The translations under genes were made by a program, and so were the position numbers. Below the pieces are notes generated by a model. That model was not told the DNA's origin. It worked only from the letters and a program-made list of their open reading frames with translations, and did no database searches. Shown piece after piece: positions 23,801 to 33,626 of a stretch of DNA of 64,000 nucleotides (within the stretch, counting starts at the first letter, position 1; every line of letters starts with the position of its first letter). Origin of the DNA: Nigrospora sphaerica (taxonomy: Eukaryota; Ascomycota; Sordariomycetes; Amphisphaeriales; Apiosporaceae); the NCBI GenBank assembly GCA_018287875.1, contig JAGVVL010000018.1, positions 248,001-312,000 of the forward strand, written 5' to 3'.

Positions 23801-24212
23801 TGAAGTCTCCCACGAGGACTGTTCGTCTTGGCTGGGGTTCGGCATAGAGGGCTTCGATAGCGGGCAGGTCCGATCTGCTGGTGGACCCAGGGGGAGGCAA
23901 GTATATACAGACGACTATTATGGGACCGTCTAGTAGTTGGATTGTGATGTGACACCTATCTGGCTGCGCCTTGTATGTCCACTACACTGGGGTGTACTTC
24001 TTATTAATATAGATGCATACCCTACCTCCCTCGGTTACGTAGAGTAGGTAGTATAGAGAGGATCTCGGGCAGTAGGTAGTCGGCATATTTGGGTTTCGCT
24101 AGGGCTCTTGGATAGCCAGGACGTCGTACTCTTCGGAGATGGTATCAACTGCCGGGATCTGTGCTTTCTTGCTTTTCTGCGTGTTCCAATATAGGATCCT
24201 TAACGCTGTCAT
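20880..24212 (-). pseudogene. LINE A ORF2: endonuclease and reverse transcriptase, interrupted
   Basis: Starts at the ATG 24212-24210 overlapping the ORF1 stop. An APE-type endonuclease comes first (ILYWNTQKSKKAQIP, then LAIQEP, GDFNVHHPV, STIDLAW and GSDHLP), followed by a reverse transcriptase (GGWRPIALLNTIGKAIE, GNRKGHSTETAL, LSLDISGAFDSVD, AGVP, and the active site AFVDDTNLV with the two Asp codons at 22200-22205). The thumb region and a C-terminal Cys/His motif (WCVCGQGRETVRHIL...CP near 21240-21170) follow directly; I see no RNase H between them. TAG and TAA codons break the frame many times. The 3' boundary of the ORF is approximate. Confidence 0.85.
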
Positions 24213-25567
24213 AGTCGAGCGTGGATGCTGTTTAATATTGACTCCGGTGTTTCGATGTCCATGTCGTCTATCTCTTCGTGGGTTCTACTGCGGGCTCTGC
24301 CAGTGCTTCTAATACGGCAGCTGGTCGCTCGACGCTTCCGCGGCTGAACTATCTGCCAGTCTTCGGCTGTTGTCTTAGGGGGTTCTTACGAGGGCAGTGC
24401 GAATCCCTTCGGTCTTGTGATATAAGCAGCCTTGGCAATCTAGACCTGCTCTTAGCGGACTGGGCACTCCTTAGACCACGCAGTGTGTGGTCCTCGGTAT
24501 GCTGGACAGCAGTACCGGCTCTTATTCTCGGCTTCCGGGCATTCTTTATTATTATGCTTTGTTGAAGAGCAGAGCCCGCACCTGCGTGCGTGGCGGCAGA
24601 CACGGGCGATATGTCCATAACGGTAACAGTGGTAGCATTGCTTAAGCTGTGCTCCTTCGGCGAAGGGCTCGTATAGATAGTAGCCATACTGCTAAATAAG
24701 GCCGTCTCGACATAGCTGTTCCGCTTATTAAACCGTGGGTACTGTAATATATAGGGCCGTGACCTTCCCAGACGAGGTCTTAGCGTTACGAGGTAGCTTG
24801 GCCTCTAGTACGTCGATAGGGCCGCCGGGCTGGTTCCGGAGTTGGACTCCTAGCTGCCCTTAGTTCGTCTCTATGGCCTCTTTGTTAATGCCATAGGCCA
24901 CCACCAGGATCTTTCTCTTCTGGATGGAGGCACTCTCTCCGAAGGCCTCGGCGGTCTAGTTTAAGTCGGCTTCTAGGGCTTGTTTCTCCGCTGCTGTCTT
25001 GCATGTGATGGCGTAGTCTCCGCTAGGGAGCTTACGTGCTGCTACTGCTACCTCTCTCCCTGCGGCGGTGTTGATCTTGCGAACGATCTCTGCGTAGGTG
25101 CGTCCTTCTGTCTCTGTAGCCTTGACGGTGATCTCTCGTTCCTAACGGGGAGGGAGCGCCTTAGCTATCTGAGGGGCTCTAAGTGAGGGAGCGGCGGTTA
25201 TGGCGGTGGCAGCGGCAGCGTATGTCTTAGGAGCCTTAATATGCTTGTGGATAGCCTGAAGCGTGTTCTCGATGGCATCGATACGTCTCTCGATGCTAGT
25301 CTGGTTGTCTGGTTCCTTAGCTGCCGCCTCGAGGACCGGGATGGCGGCTTGTACGGCTGCGACTAAGGTGGCAACGTCGGAATCACCAGCTAAGAAGCGT
25401 CTAAGGCTGTTTACGGTGCTGCGAATGGCTTCTGGACTACGTCCAGGTGCCGTGTTGCTGCTTAGCGATGGCGTACGCGAGTCTGGAGGCGACGGCTCGG
25501 GTGGTGGGGCGGGACGTTAGGGGTTCCCGCCACCCGCGCTTTGCCTCGAGGGTGGTGGATCGACCAT
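24209..25567 (-). pseudogene. LINE A ORF1 (gag-like, zinc knuckles), interrupted
   Basis: Begins at the ATG 25567-25565 (MVDPPPSRQSAGGG) and ends at the TGA 24211-24209. The order is a Pro/Ser-rich N-terminus, a helical segment (IxxTVNRLKRFLAGDSD and SIERRIDAIENTLQ-like), a nucleic-acid-binding middle part and CCHC-type zinc-knuckle sequence near 24640-24560 (CYRYGHIARVCR). It is the RNA-binding ORF1 of Tad/I-clade LINEs. A stop follows GGGNP early in the frame and more occur later, so it is not translatable in full. LINE B gives the same frame of 453 codons, which confirms the limits. Confidence 0.8.
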
Positions 25568-25711
25568 TTCTAGGGTAAATGGGGCCCTAGGAACAGTTTC
25601 CGGGCTATCCGGTGGGTTTCAGAGTCGTGGTTGTGAAGTTATCGCCGTGTGGGGTCGGTTTCGAGAAGTTTTTAGTCTATGATGTAGTTTTTACGTTTAG
25701 TTATTTGAGTA

Positions 25712-27570
25712 ACGTAGATGACAAGCGAGTGGCGCAGACAAGCGAGTAGCGCACTTACCGCCAAATCGCGCCAATTCAACTTTAAGGCACTACATAACCA
25801 CAAATAAACATAGAGACCGCGTCGAAAGAAAGCCAGATGGTTCTTGCTATCCAATCTCTCCAAAACGACCCTAATCTTACCTGTAAAGCCGCGGCTAGGA
25901 CATATAACGTCTCCGAAACCTCACTACGTCGAAGAATAAATAGAACACGCGCCCGGCAAGACACGCGCCCTAACAGCACTCGATTAACGGAGCTAGAAGA
26001 GAATGTGATTGTCACATATATAATGGACCTGGATTCGCGGGGATTCGCGCCCCGGATGCCTAACGTGGAAGAGATAGCTAATGTTATTCTCGCGGAGTGC
26101 GACATGTTACATGTCGGGATACACTGGGCCTCGAACTTCGTGAAGCGACAACCCTAACTTAAGACGCGTCTTTCTTATGTATACGACTACCAGAGGGCCC
26201 TCTGCGAGGACCCTGAAAAGATCGCGGCCTGGTTCGAGCTTTTCCATAATATAAGGGCGACGTACGGTATCCTTAATAAGGATCTGTACAATTTCGACGA
26301 GACCGGCTTTATAATAGGCCAGATTACGTCCTCTATAGTTATTACAGGCGCCGACTACAGCGGCAAACGAAAGAAAGTCTAGCCTGGCAATCGAGAATAG
26401 GCTACTGCAATCCAGGGCGTGTGTGTAGACAGCTGGTGCGTCCCGCTATTCGTAGCGGTGAAGGGCAAGAACTATCTCGCGAACTGGTACGCCGACAGCA
26501 CCTTACCACGCGACTGGGTGATTAAACCAACCTCCAATAGATGGACCGACAATAAGATAGGGCTAAATTGGATTCGGCATTTCGATAAACACACTGCCAC
26601 GCGTATAAAGGGCACACATCGAATGTTGATTATCGACGGGCACGAGAGCCACGTTTTAGCTGATTTCTAGGCTTTCTATAAGGAGAAGAACATTATCACG
26701 GTCTCAATGCCTCCTTATTTATCATATCTACTCCAGTCTCTTAACGTTGGATGTTTTGGACTATTAAAGCGGGCGTATAGTCGCGAAATCGAAGGGTTTA
26801 TAAAGGTACACGTGAACTATATTACGAAGGCCGAGTTCCTTATCGCCTTCCATGCCGCGTTTGTTAAGATTTTTACACCCGAAAACGTTAAGTCTGGATT
26901 CCGCGGGGCTAGTTTAGTCCCTCTTAACCCGGATAAGGTTATCTCGAAGCTCGATGTGAAGTTATCGACGCCTTCGCTAACTGGAAGCCTCCGACCGCGA
27001 CTATCCCTTTAGCCTCCTAAACGCCGCACAACCCGACCGAGGCAACTTCGTAAACCGATTTTATTTAAAGCCGAATCCGCCGTTACCAGGGAAGCTCTCC
27101 GACACCGATTTTATCGGCAGTCGACTAGTTTATAAAGGGTGCGATAGCGATAATACACGAGAACGCCCTTTTATAGGCGGAGGTTAAGACACTTCGAGAG
27201 GCGAATTCTAGCCTTGTAAAACGTCGGAGAGCGAAGAAAACACGTCTACAGTAAGGAGGAACACTCGAGATTAGCGAGGGATTAGATCTTTTAAATCAAA
27301 AGGACGTAAATGCGCAGTTAAGGGAGGCAACATATACAAGTAGTAGTCGCGTAAGGAGGGGGCAACCGCGCGAACAGCGTTATGGTATCTGCGGAAACAC
27401 CGGTTATAATGCACGTACTTGTGAAATAGACGTAGAAACCTCCCGTGAGTCGGACTCCGATTATTTTGAATTGATTTACGGCGTTGTGGTTGCATAATTA
27501 ATTGATTTCTTGTGAAGATGCCGAAAGGTGCGCCACTCGCTTGTCTGCGCCACTCGCTTGTTATCTACGT
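25712..27570 (+). mobile_element. Fot/pogo transposon F1 (RIP-inactivated)
   Basis: A 1,859-bp element between TA dinucleotides (25710-25711 and 27571-27572). Terminal inverted repeats begin ACGTAGATGACAAGCGAGTG and contain a duplicated GACAAGCGAGTRGCGCA unit. It encodes one transposase frame: psq-type helix-turn-helix (AIQSLQNDPNLTCKAAART), CENP-B-type DNA-binding domain (LEENVIVTYIMDLDSRGFAP), then the DDD catalytic core and a C-terminal zinc knuckle. The original start has become ATA at 25810-25812. TAA/TAG codons break the frame, the third catalytic Asp reads Asn (LQSLNVGCF), and the zinc-knuckle His reads Tyr (NTGYNARTC). All changes fit G-to-A or C-to-T. It is therefore inactive in several independent ways. 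Confidence 0.92.
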
Positions 27571-27572
27571 TA

Positions 27573-29432
27573 ACGTAGATGTCGGGTCAGTCGTGCATGT
27601 GGGTCAGTCGTGCACTTTTCAGCACCTTGTCGATGAGTCAGTCAATTACACAACCGCAACAACTTAAATCAATTCAAACTAACCGGAATCCGAGTCTCCG
27701 GAGGTTTCTACATCCATTTCACAAGTACGCGCATTATGACCGGTGTTTTCGCATATACTACAGCGCTGTTCGCGCGGTTGCGCCCTCCTTATGCGACTAC
27801 TATTTGCACGCGTTTCCTCTCTTAACTGCGTGTTTACGTCTTTCTAATCTAAAAGATCTTGTCTCTCGCCGATACTAAGAGCGCCTCCTTACTTTATATG
27901 AGCTTTCTTTACCCCACGACGCTTAGCTAGGCTGATATTCGCCTCTCGAAGGTTACGGTTCTTAGCCTTTAGGAGGGCATTCTCGTATATTATCGCCATT
28001 GTACCCTTCGCAATCTGGTTAACTGCCGATAAAATCGGTGTTAGAGAGCTCCCCTGGTGATGGCGGACTCGGCTTTTAATAAAGTCAGTCTGCGAGGTCG
28101 CCTTAGTCGGGTTATGTAGCGTCTGAGAGGTCCATGGGGTAGTCACAGCTAGGAGGGTTCCAGTCGGCGAAGGCGTCGATAACTTCACATCGAGCTTCGA
28201 TATGATCCTGTCCGGATCGAGAGGCAGTAAACCGGCCCCGTAGAATCCGGCCTTGATGTTTTCGTGCGTAAAAACCTTTGAAAACGCGGCTTAGAAGGCG
28301 ATAAGGAACTCGGCCTTCGTGATGTGGTTCACATACGCCTTTATAAGCCCTTCGATTTCGCGACCGTATACCCGCTTCAATGGACCAAAACAACCAACGT
28401 CAAGTGGCTGGAGGATATGCGATAAGTGCGGAGGCATAGAGACAGTGATAATGTTTTTCTCTTTATAGAAAGCCTGGAATTCGGCCGAAACGTGGCTCTT
28501 ATGCCTATCGATGACTAGCATCCAATATAGGTCCTTTGCATACACAGCTGTGTGTTTATCGAAGTACCGAATCCAGTCTAGGCCTATCTCGTTATTAGTC
28601 TATCTATTCAAGGTAGGTTTAATAACTTAGTCGCGTGGTAGGGAGCTGTCGGTGTACCAGTTCGCGAGGTGGTAGACGCCTTTCACTGCTATGAACGGCG
28701 GGACGCACCAGCCGTTTGCACACACGCCCTGGATTACGGTGACCCATTCCCGATTGCCAGGCTGGACCTTCTTCCGTTTCCCGTTGCGATTAGCGCCCGT
28801 CACGACCATCGAGGACGCGATCTGGCCTATCATAAAGCCGGTCTCGTCGAAGTTGTATAGATCGTCGTCGAGGATACCGTATTTCGCCTTTAGGTTGCTA
28901 AAAAGCGCGAACTAGCCCGCGATTTTCTCAGGGTCTTCGCAGAGGGCTCTCTGGTAGTCGTATACACGCGAAAGACGCGTCTTTAGCTCTTGTTGTCGCG
29001 CGACGAAGGTTGAGGCCCAGCGCGTCCCGACGCGCGACGCGTCGCGTGCCGCGAGGATGTTATTCGCCATATCGTTAACATCGCTAAGCCGCGGCGCAAA
29101 CCCCCGCGAATCCAGGTCAATGACATATTTAACAATTGCCTCCTCTTCTAGTTTCGTTAATCGAGCACTGGCAGAGCGGGTGTCCTGTCGGGCGCGTTTT
29201 CCTTTTATTCTATCGAGAAGGGTGGATAGAGGGACATTGAAGATTTTTGCGGCACGTCGGTTAGATAAAGTAGGATCCGTTCGAATTGCCTGGACCGCCA
29301 GATTCATTTGAGACTCTCTCGAAGGGTTTCCCATGCTTATTGATGGAGTTGTGTAAAGTTGAAGTTGAGATGGTGGAAATTAGTAAGAAGTGCACGACTG
29401 ACCCACATGCACGACTGACCCGACATCTACGT
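27573..29432 (-). mobile_element. Fot/pogo transposon F2, abutting F1
   Basis: An 1,860-bp minus-strand element bounded by TA (27571-27572 and 29433-29434). The inverted repeats begin ACGTAGATGTCGGGTCAGTC and contain two copies of GGGTCAGTCGTGCA. The transposase starts at the ATG 29334 (MGNPSRESQMNLAVQAIRTD), with psq helix-turn-helix, CENP-B-type domain (LEEEAIVKYVIDLDSRGFAP), then catalytic segments LYNFDETGF, LVIDRHKSH and LQPLDVGCFG, so all three Asp are present. The C-terminal zinc knuckle (ENTGHNARTC) is near 27740-27690. The frame is interrupted by stops after residue 140, after SLPRD, near IAF and at 27889. It shares the single TA between itself and F1. Confidence 0.92.
27889..29334 (-). 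pseudogene. Transposase pseudogene of F2
   Basis: From the ATG at 29334 the frame keeps its full length of 482 codons to a stop at 27891-27889 (and resumes to the zinc knuckle beyond). The in-frame stops are TAG/TAA replacing CAG, CAA or TGG. Catalytic Asp residues are retained but the Gly after the second Asp is Arg (VIDRHKSH). The enzyme would cut and paste DNA with TA duplications as other pogo/Fot transposases do, but this copy cannot make it. Confidence 0.85.
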
Positions 29433-29568
29433 TACACCTAATAGCAACTTTAAGTTTCATGTACAGTTATGTTCTTTATTTTTATAATTCACTTTCAGTT
29501 CTTAGGCACAAGACTAGCTTTATAAGCATAAGCATTATATTAAAAAAGTTGGCTTTATCTCTTAATAC

Positions 29569-30045
29569 CTAGTCGTGCTGCTTGAAGGGGCAGAAGGGCA
29601 TCTGGAAGTCGGTGGGGCCGACATAGCGCTGGACGGGGACGGGGCCCTGGGTGTCGACGACGATGTCGGTGGGTGCGATGTCGTGGCAGTAGGTGAGGTT
29701 GGTGCGGCTGCTGTAGGGCCACCAGAGCTCAAAGGCGAGGCCGCCGTCGGGCTTCTTCTCGATGCTCCAGGTGTAGGCGGCGTTGATGGTGTCAGAGTTG
29801 GGGACCTTGCAGGCGTTGCGGGCGACGACGTTGGGCAGGGTGCCGTCGGCGCCCCCAACGCAGGCGCGGCAGTCGTTGCCGGGCAGTCTCGGGTCGTTGC
29901 TGACGCTGAAGGCGTAGTCGCAGTACTGGCCGTCGGGCTGGCAGCTCGCCTTGAAGCCCGTGATGTTCTCGGGCTCGACCTGGCGCGACACGAGCGCGGC
30001 GGCCGAGGCCGAGGCGGCAAAGAGGACCAGGGTGGAGAACTGCAT
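29569..30045 (-). CDS. Small secreted cysteine-containing protein (158 aa)
   Basis: A single exon from the ATG 30045-30043 to the TAG 29571-29569. Residues 1-17 are a clear signal peptide (MQFSTLVLFAASASAAA), followed by LVSRQVEPENITGFKASC. The mature part has seven cysteines (ASC, YC, DCRAC, NAC, TYC, PFC), a Trp-rich stretch (FELWWPYSS) and one N-L-T glycosylation site. Its size, secretion signal and cysteine content resemble fungal apoplastic or effector-type small secreted proteins; I do not recognise a named family and assign no function. It lies alone between two transposon blocks (F2 ends 136 bp downstream of its stop), a common setting for such genes. A longer minus-strand frame overlapping it (29562-30263) is an out-of-frame Ser/Pro/Ala shadow. 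Confidence 0.75.
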   Translation of the reverse strand: MQFSTLVLFAASASAAALVSRQVEPENITGFKASCQPDGQYCDYAFSVSNDPRLPGNDCRACVGGADGTLPNVVARNACKVPNSDTINAAYTWSIEKKPDGGLAFELWWPYSSRTNLTYCHDIAPTDIVVDTQGPVPVQRYVGPTDFQMPFCPFKQHD

Positions 30046-30863
30046 GGTAGCGATTGAATTAAGTTGGTTCGGACGGGGAAGCCGACGGGATTATGGATTA
30101 GACGGGCACGGGAATGAGCTGTAAGGCGTAGAGACGGCTGCAGTCCACGACGGACGGTAAGGTAACGGTCCCAGTCTCCCATCTTATACCTCTTCCATCG
30201 AGTTATTGGAGGACATTCGCATGATGCACTGGAAATAAAAAGCAAAACTCTCGATAGGGGCACGTTACATTCCAGGTTGGTCGCATAACGTAGCTGTGCC
30301 GACGAACTTGGAATACGAGGTGGGGCTAGTGGGTTGCCCCCGCGAGAAACGTGCCTTTGCTCGGTTGGATAGTTCCGTGTGCCGCATCCGAAGTGTCCGA
30401 AAAAAGCCGTTGCCTCACGCCACCGCCGACATAGCCACTTATTCGGCTAATATGCAAGCCCATGTGATTACCAGCCATCCGCCGTGGCAACGGGACATGC
30501 GCCCCCATCCAAGACTGCTCCTGTTTTTGTCCCACCTCGACAGAACACCTCTGGTGACTTTGATTGTCGCAGTCATTCGTGCCAGCGTCCTTCGCCATTT
30601 ACTATTGAGAATGCAGGGCTCAGTAAACTTTATCCTAACCGATGCGGTATATGTTAGTACTAGCGCCCCGCCACCAGTGCTTCAGGTGTTTATTAGACGA
30701 GACATTCAGATGTCAGCCTTCGTCTACGGTACTCCCATGTATTTTCGTAGTTGGCAAGTCCTCTTAAGCCTCGGCTTCCGCGACGCGGTCCGCTAGTTGC
30801 CCTTAACAAATTTCAGGCTTAACGTTTACCTTTACCGATCCCAAGGGAATGGATGGCCTGGTA
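30046..30863. other. No gene recognised (0.8 kb)
   Basis: The left part is the promoter of the secreted protein. A 166-codon plus frame at 30296-30796 has no ATG at its start, no domain and overlaps a minus frame of 90 codons, so I do not call it. Confidence 0.4.
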
Positions 30864-31478
30864 AGTTAGAGTACCCCCATTTGGCCCCCCCCAACATTTG
30901 ACCCCCTTCAAATATTCACCGCCATCCCAGCCACCCAAATTAATATTTTCTATATCTTCGCCAGTTTTACTCTAAATAACCTGTAATTCAATTTAGAAGT
31001 GTAATAATTAAATATGGAGCCATATAATGAACAAAACATGCAAAGTGCCCTCAATACCGTCGCTAATGGAGCTTCAATCCATCAATTAGCTTAAGAATAT
31101 AGGATACCGAGGTTGAAACTTCAAAACCAAATTAAAGGGCATCAACGTAGGTTAGAAGCTTTTACATACCAGCAGAGGCTTAGACTAGTTTAAGAAAAGC
31201 TACTTACAACTTAGATCCTGACCTAAGCTGCCTTAAGGCTTCTACCTTCACACGCCTAAGTTAAGGAGTTTGCTGAATGCATCCTCCGAGCTTGGGGCGA
31301 CAGCGACCCACTTGGAAAGAGGTGGCTGCAGGCCTTCCTACGTAGAAACCTAGCTATACAGGTTTAAAAAAGCCGGTCTATCGACTCGTAACGTGTTAAT
31401 AGCGCCTTAGTCGAGGTAATTCGCCCCTAGTTCCAATATCTTTAGTTGCTAGAGATTTAAAAGGTGAAGACAGCTAAC

Positions 31479-31638
31479 TATCACGAGGCAAGGCCCGTGA
31501 CAGCCGCTACGACCTGACTTGACCTAAACCCTTATATGTAAGAGCAGTGCAGACCCTTCCGGTTCTGCATCCTAGTCTTTTGCGCCTGCTAGCGTAGCGG
31601 TAGTGCGCCCAAATGCTCCTGGAAGGCCCCACCGTGAC
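31479..31638. mobile_element. 160-bp short non-autonomous insert in copy B
   Basis: Compared with copy C, copy B has an additional 160 bp between AGCTAAC and CGCTATAAC. It is flanked by GCTAAC (31473-31478) and ACTAAC (31639-31644), a 6-bp target duplication with one G/A difference. The ends are imperfectly inverted (TATCACGAGG and CCGTGAC) and GC-rich unlike the surrounding core. It contains AGCGTAGCGGTAGTGCGCC, reminiscent of a tRNA A-box, but no B-box is seen. It could be a MITE or a SINE-like element. Confidence 0.6.
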
Positions 31639-32267
31639 ACTAACCGCTATAACATAGATAAAGCAGAATTCTTAAAGATGCTAAATCGAACGGTCTAATA
31701 TTTAAAGACTTTAAAAACCGCTTAACCTAAAAGAAACAGCCTAATTCTTATACTTAGACCTCTTTCGTCAAATATATCTCTACTTAAAGCTATATCTTAT
31801 CCCTATTAATTTTTTTTAAAGGCAAAACAGTTTGATAATAATAGTTTCTAATTAATATAAGCTAACTTAAAGGCTAGCAGTTCACTATAACCGAAAACAA
31901 ATGGGTTATAAACTACATAGCACTCAAGTAGCTTAAGAAGGTCTGTTGGAAGTGGTGGTTCGATCGGAAGAGGAAGCAACCCTTTATAAGGGCTCTTTCG
32001 ATCTCGGAGGTCGTTTCTATAAAGAAACACGGAAGAATAAGGAACTTCTCTTCAAGAGGAACGAGAGTGTATTTCGTGTGCTGTTTTGCTTGCTTGCTTG
32101 CTTGCTTCCGAGACTATGTACACGATGAGGGAAGATTTAGCCCTTATTTATACCCTTTCCAAAAAACTTTTCGAAACTGACTCCACACGGCGATAACTTC
32201 ACAACCACGACTCTAAAACCTACCGGATAGCCCGGAAACTGTTCCTAGGGCCTCATTTACCCTAGAA

Positions 32268-33626
32268 ATAGTCGATCCACCACTAGTGAAACAAAACGCG
32301 GGTGGTGGGAGCCGCCAACAGGCCGCCCCACCGCCTGAGCCGTCGCCTCCAGACTCGCGAACGCCATCGCCAAGCAGCAACACTACACCTGGACGCAGTC
32401 CAGAAGCTATACGCGGTACCGTAAACCGCCTCAAACGCTTCCTAGCCGGTGACTCCGACGCTGCGACCTTGGTCGCAGCCGTACAAGCCGCCATCCCGGT
32501 CCTAGAGGCGGCAGCCAAGGAACCAGATAGCCAGACCAGTATCGAAAGACGCATCGATAATATCGAGAACGCGCTCCAGGCTATCCACAAGGAAATTAAA
32601 GCTCCCAAGACATATACTGCAGCCGCTATTACCCCCACCGCCGCTCCTATACTTAGGGCTCCTCAGGTAGCCAAGACACTACCTCCTCGACATAAACGGG
32701 AGGTCACGGTTAAGGCCGCGGGAACTGAAGGCCGCACCTACGAAGAGATTGTACGGAAAGTTAACGTTGCAATAGGCAGAGAGGTAGCAGTGGCAGCCAG
32801 GAAGCTCCCTAACGGAGATTACGCGGTCACCTGCAAATCAACAGCAAAGAAACAGGCCCTAGAGGCCGACCTAGCCTGGACCGCCGAGGCCTTCGGAGAG
32901 AACGCCTTTATCCAGAAGAGAAAGATCCTGGTGGTGGCCTATAGCATCAACAAGGAGGCCATAGAGACGAACTAAGGGCAGCTAGAAGTCCAACTCCGGA
33001 ACCAGCCCGGCGGCCCTATCGACGTCCTGGAGGCCAAGCTTCCTCGCAACGCCAAGAACTCGTCTAGGAAGGTCACGGCCCTATATATTGCAGTACCCAC
33101 AGTTCAACAAGCGGAACAGCTATACCGAGACGGCCTTATTTGGCAGTATAGCTACTATCCATACGAACCCTTCGCCGAAGGAGCCCAGCTTAAGTAATAC
33201 TACCACTACTACCGTTACGGACATATCGCCCATGTCTGCCGCTATACACGCAGGTGTAGGCTCTGCTCTTCAATAAAGCATAACAATAAAGAATACCTAG
33301 AAGCCGAGAATAAAAGCCGGTACTGCTATCCAGCATACCGAGGACCACACACTGCGTGGTCTAAGGAGTGTTTAGTCCGCCAGGAGCAGGTCCAGATCGC
33401 TAAGGCTACTTATATTACAAAACCGAAGGGATTCACACTGCCCTCGCAAGAACCCCCTAAGCCAACAGCCGAGGACTGGCAGACAGTACAGCCGCGGAAG
33501 CGTCGAGCAACCAGCTGCCGTACTAGAAGCACTGGCAGAGCCCGCAGCAGAACCCATAAAGAGATAGACGATATGGACATCGAAACACCGGAGTCAACAC
33601 TAAACAGCATCCACGCTCGACTATAA
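32268..33626 (+). pseudogene. LINE B ORF1 (gag-like), 453-codon frame
   Basis: A frame of 453 codons from ATA (formerly ATG) at 32268 to TAA 33624-33626. Residues follow LINE A: a Pro/Ser-rich start, AIRGTVNRLKRFLAGDSDAA, a helical SIERRIDNIENALQAIH segment, VTVKAAGTEGRTYEEIVRK and zinc-knuckle text (HYYRYGHIAHVC, RRCRLCSS). It has internal stops after AIETN and after GAQLK. The frame length matches copy A, so decay is by substitution. Confidence 0.82.

Larger units (their letters stand above)
20839..25673 (-). mobile_element. Full-length Tad-type LINE, copy A
   Basis: A non-LTR retrotransposon of about 4.8 kb on the minus strand. Its 3' tail is a (TAA/ATA)n run at 20839-20851 and its 5' end near 25673 is defined by agreement with the 5' end of LINE B (AAAAACTT then CGAAAC). 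It contains two ORFs joined by an ATGA overlap (24209-24212). It is the least mutated LINE of this family in the window; its RT active-site Asp pair is retained, but both ORFs contain TAG and TAA codons. No target duplication is visible to me. Family members mobilise by target-primed reverse transcription; this copy is inactive. Confidence 0.9.

Noticed and set aside
25712..25760. Short direct repeats suggesting a CRISPR-like array
   Set aside because: They are the duplicated subterminal units of Fot inverted repeats, mirrored at the other end of each element.
29562..30263. A 233-codon minus-strand frame
   Set aside because: It is out of frame with the secreted protein, Ser/Pro/Ala-biased, and begins in the promoter region.
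30296..30796. A 166-codon plus frame
   Set aside because: No ATG at its start and no domain; it overlaps an opposite frame of similar quality.
31560..31640. A tRNA-like gene (A-box-like AGCGTAGCGGTAG)
   Set aside because: No B-box and no plausible cloverleaf; better explained as part of the 160-bp inserted element.
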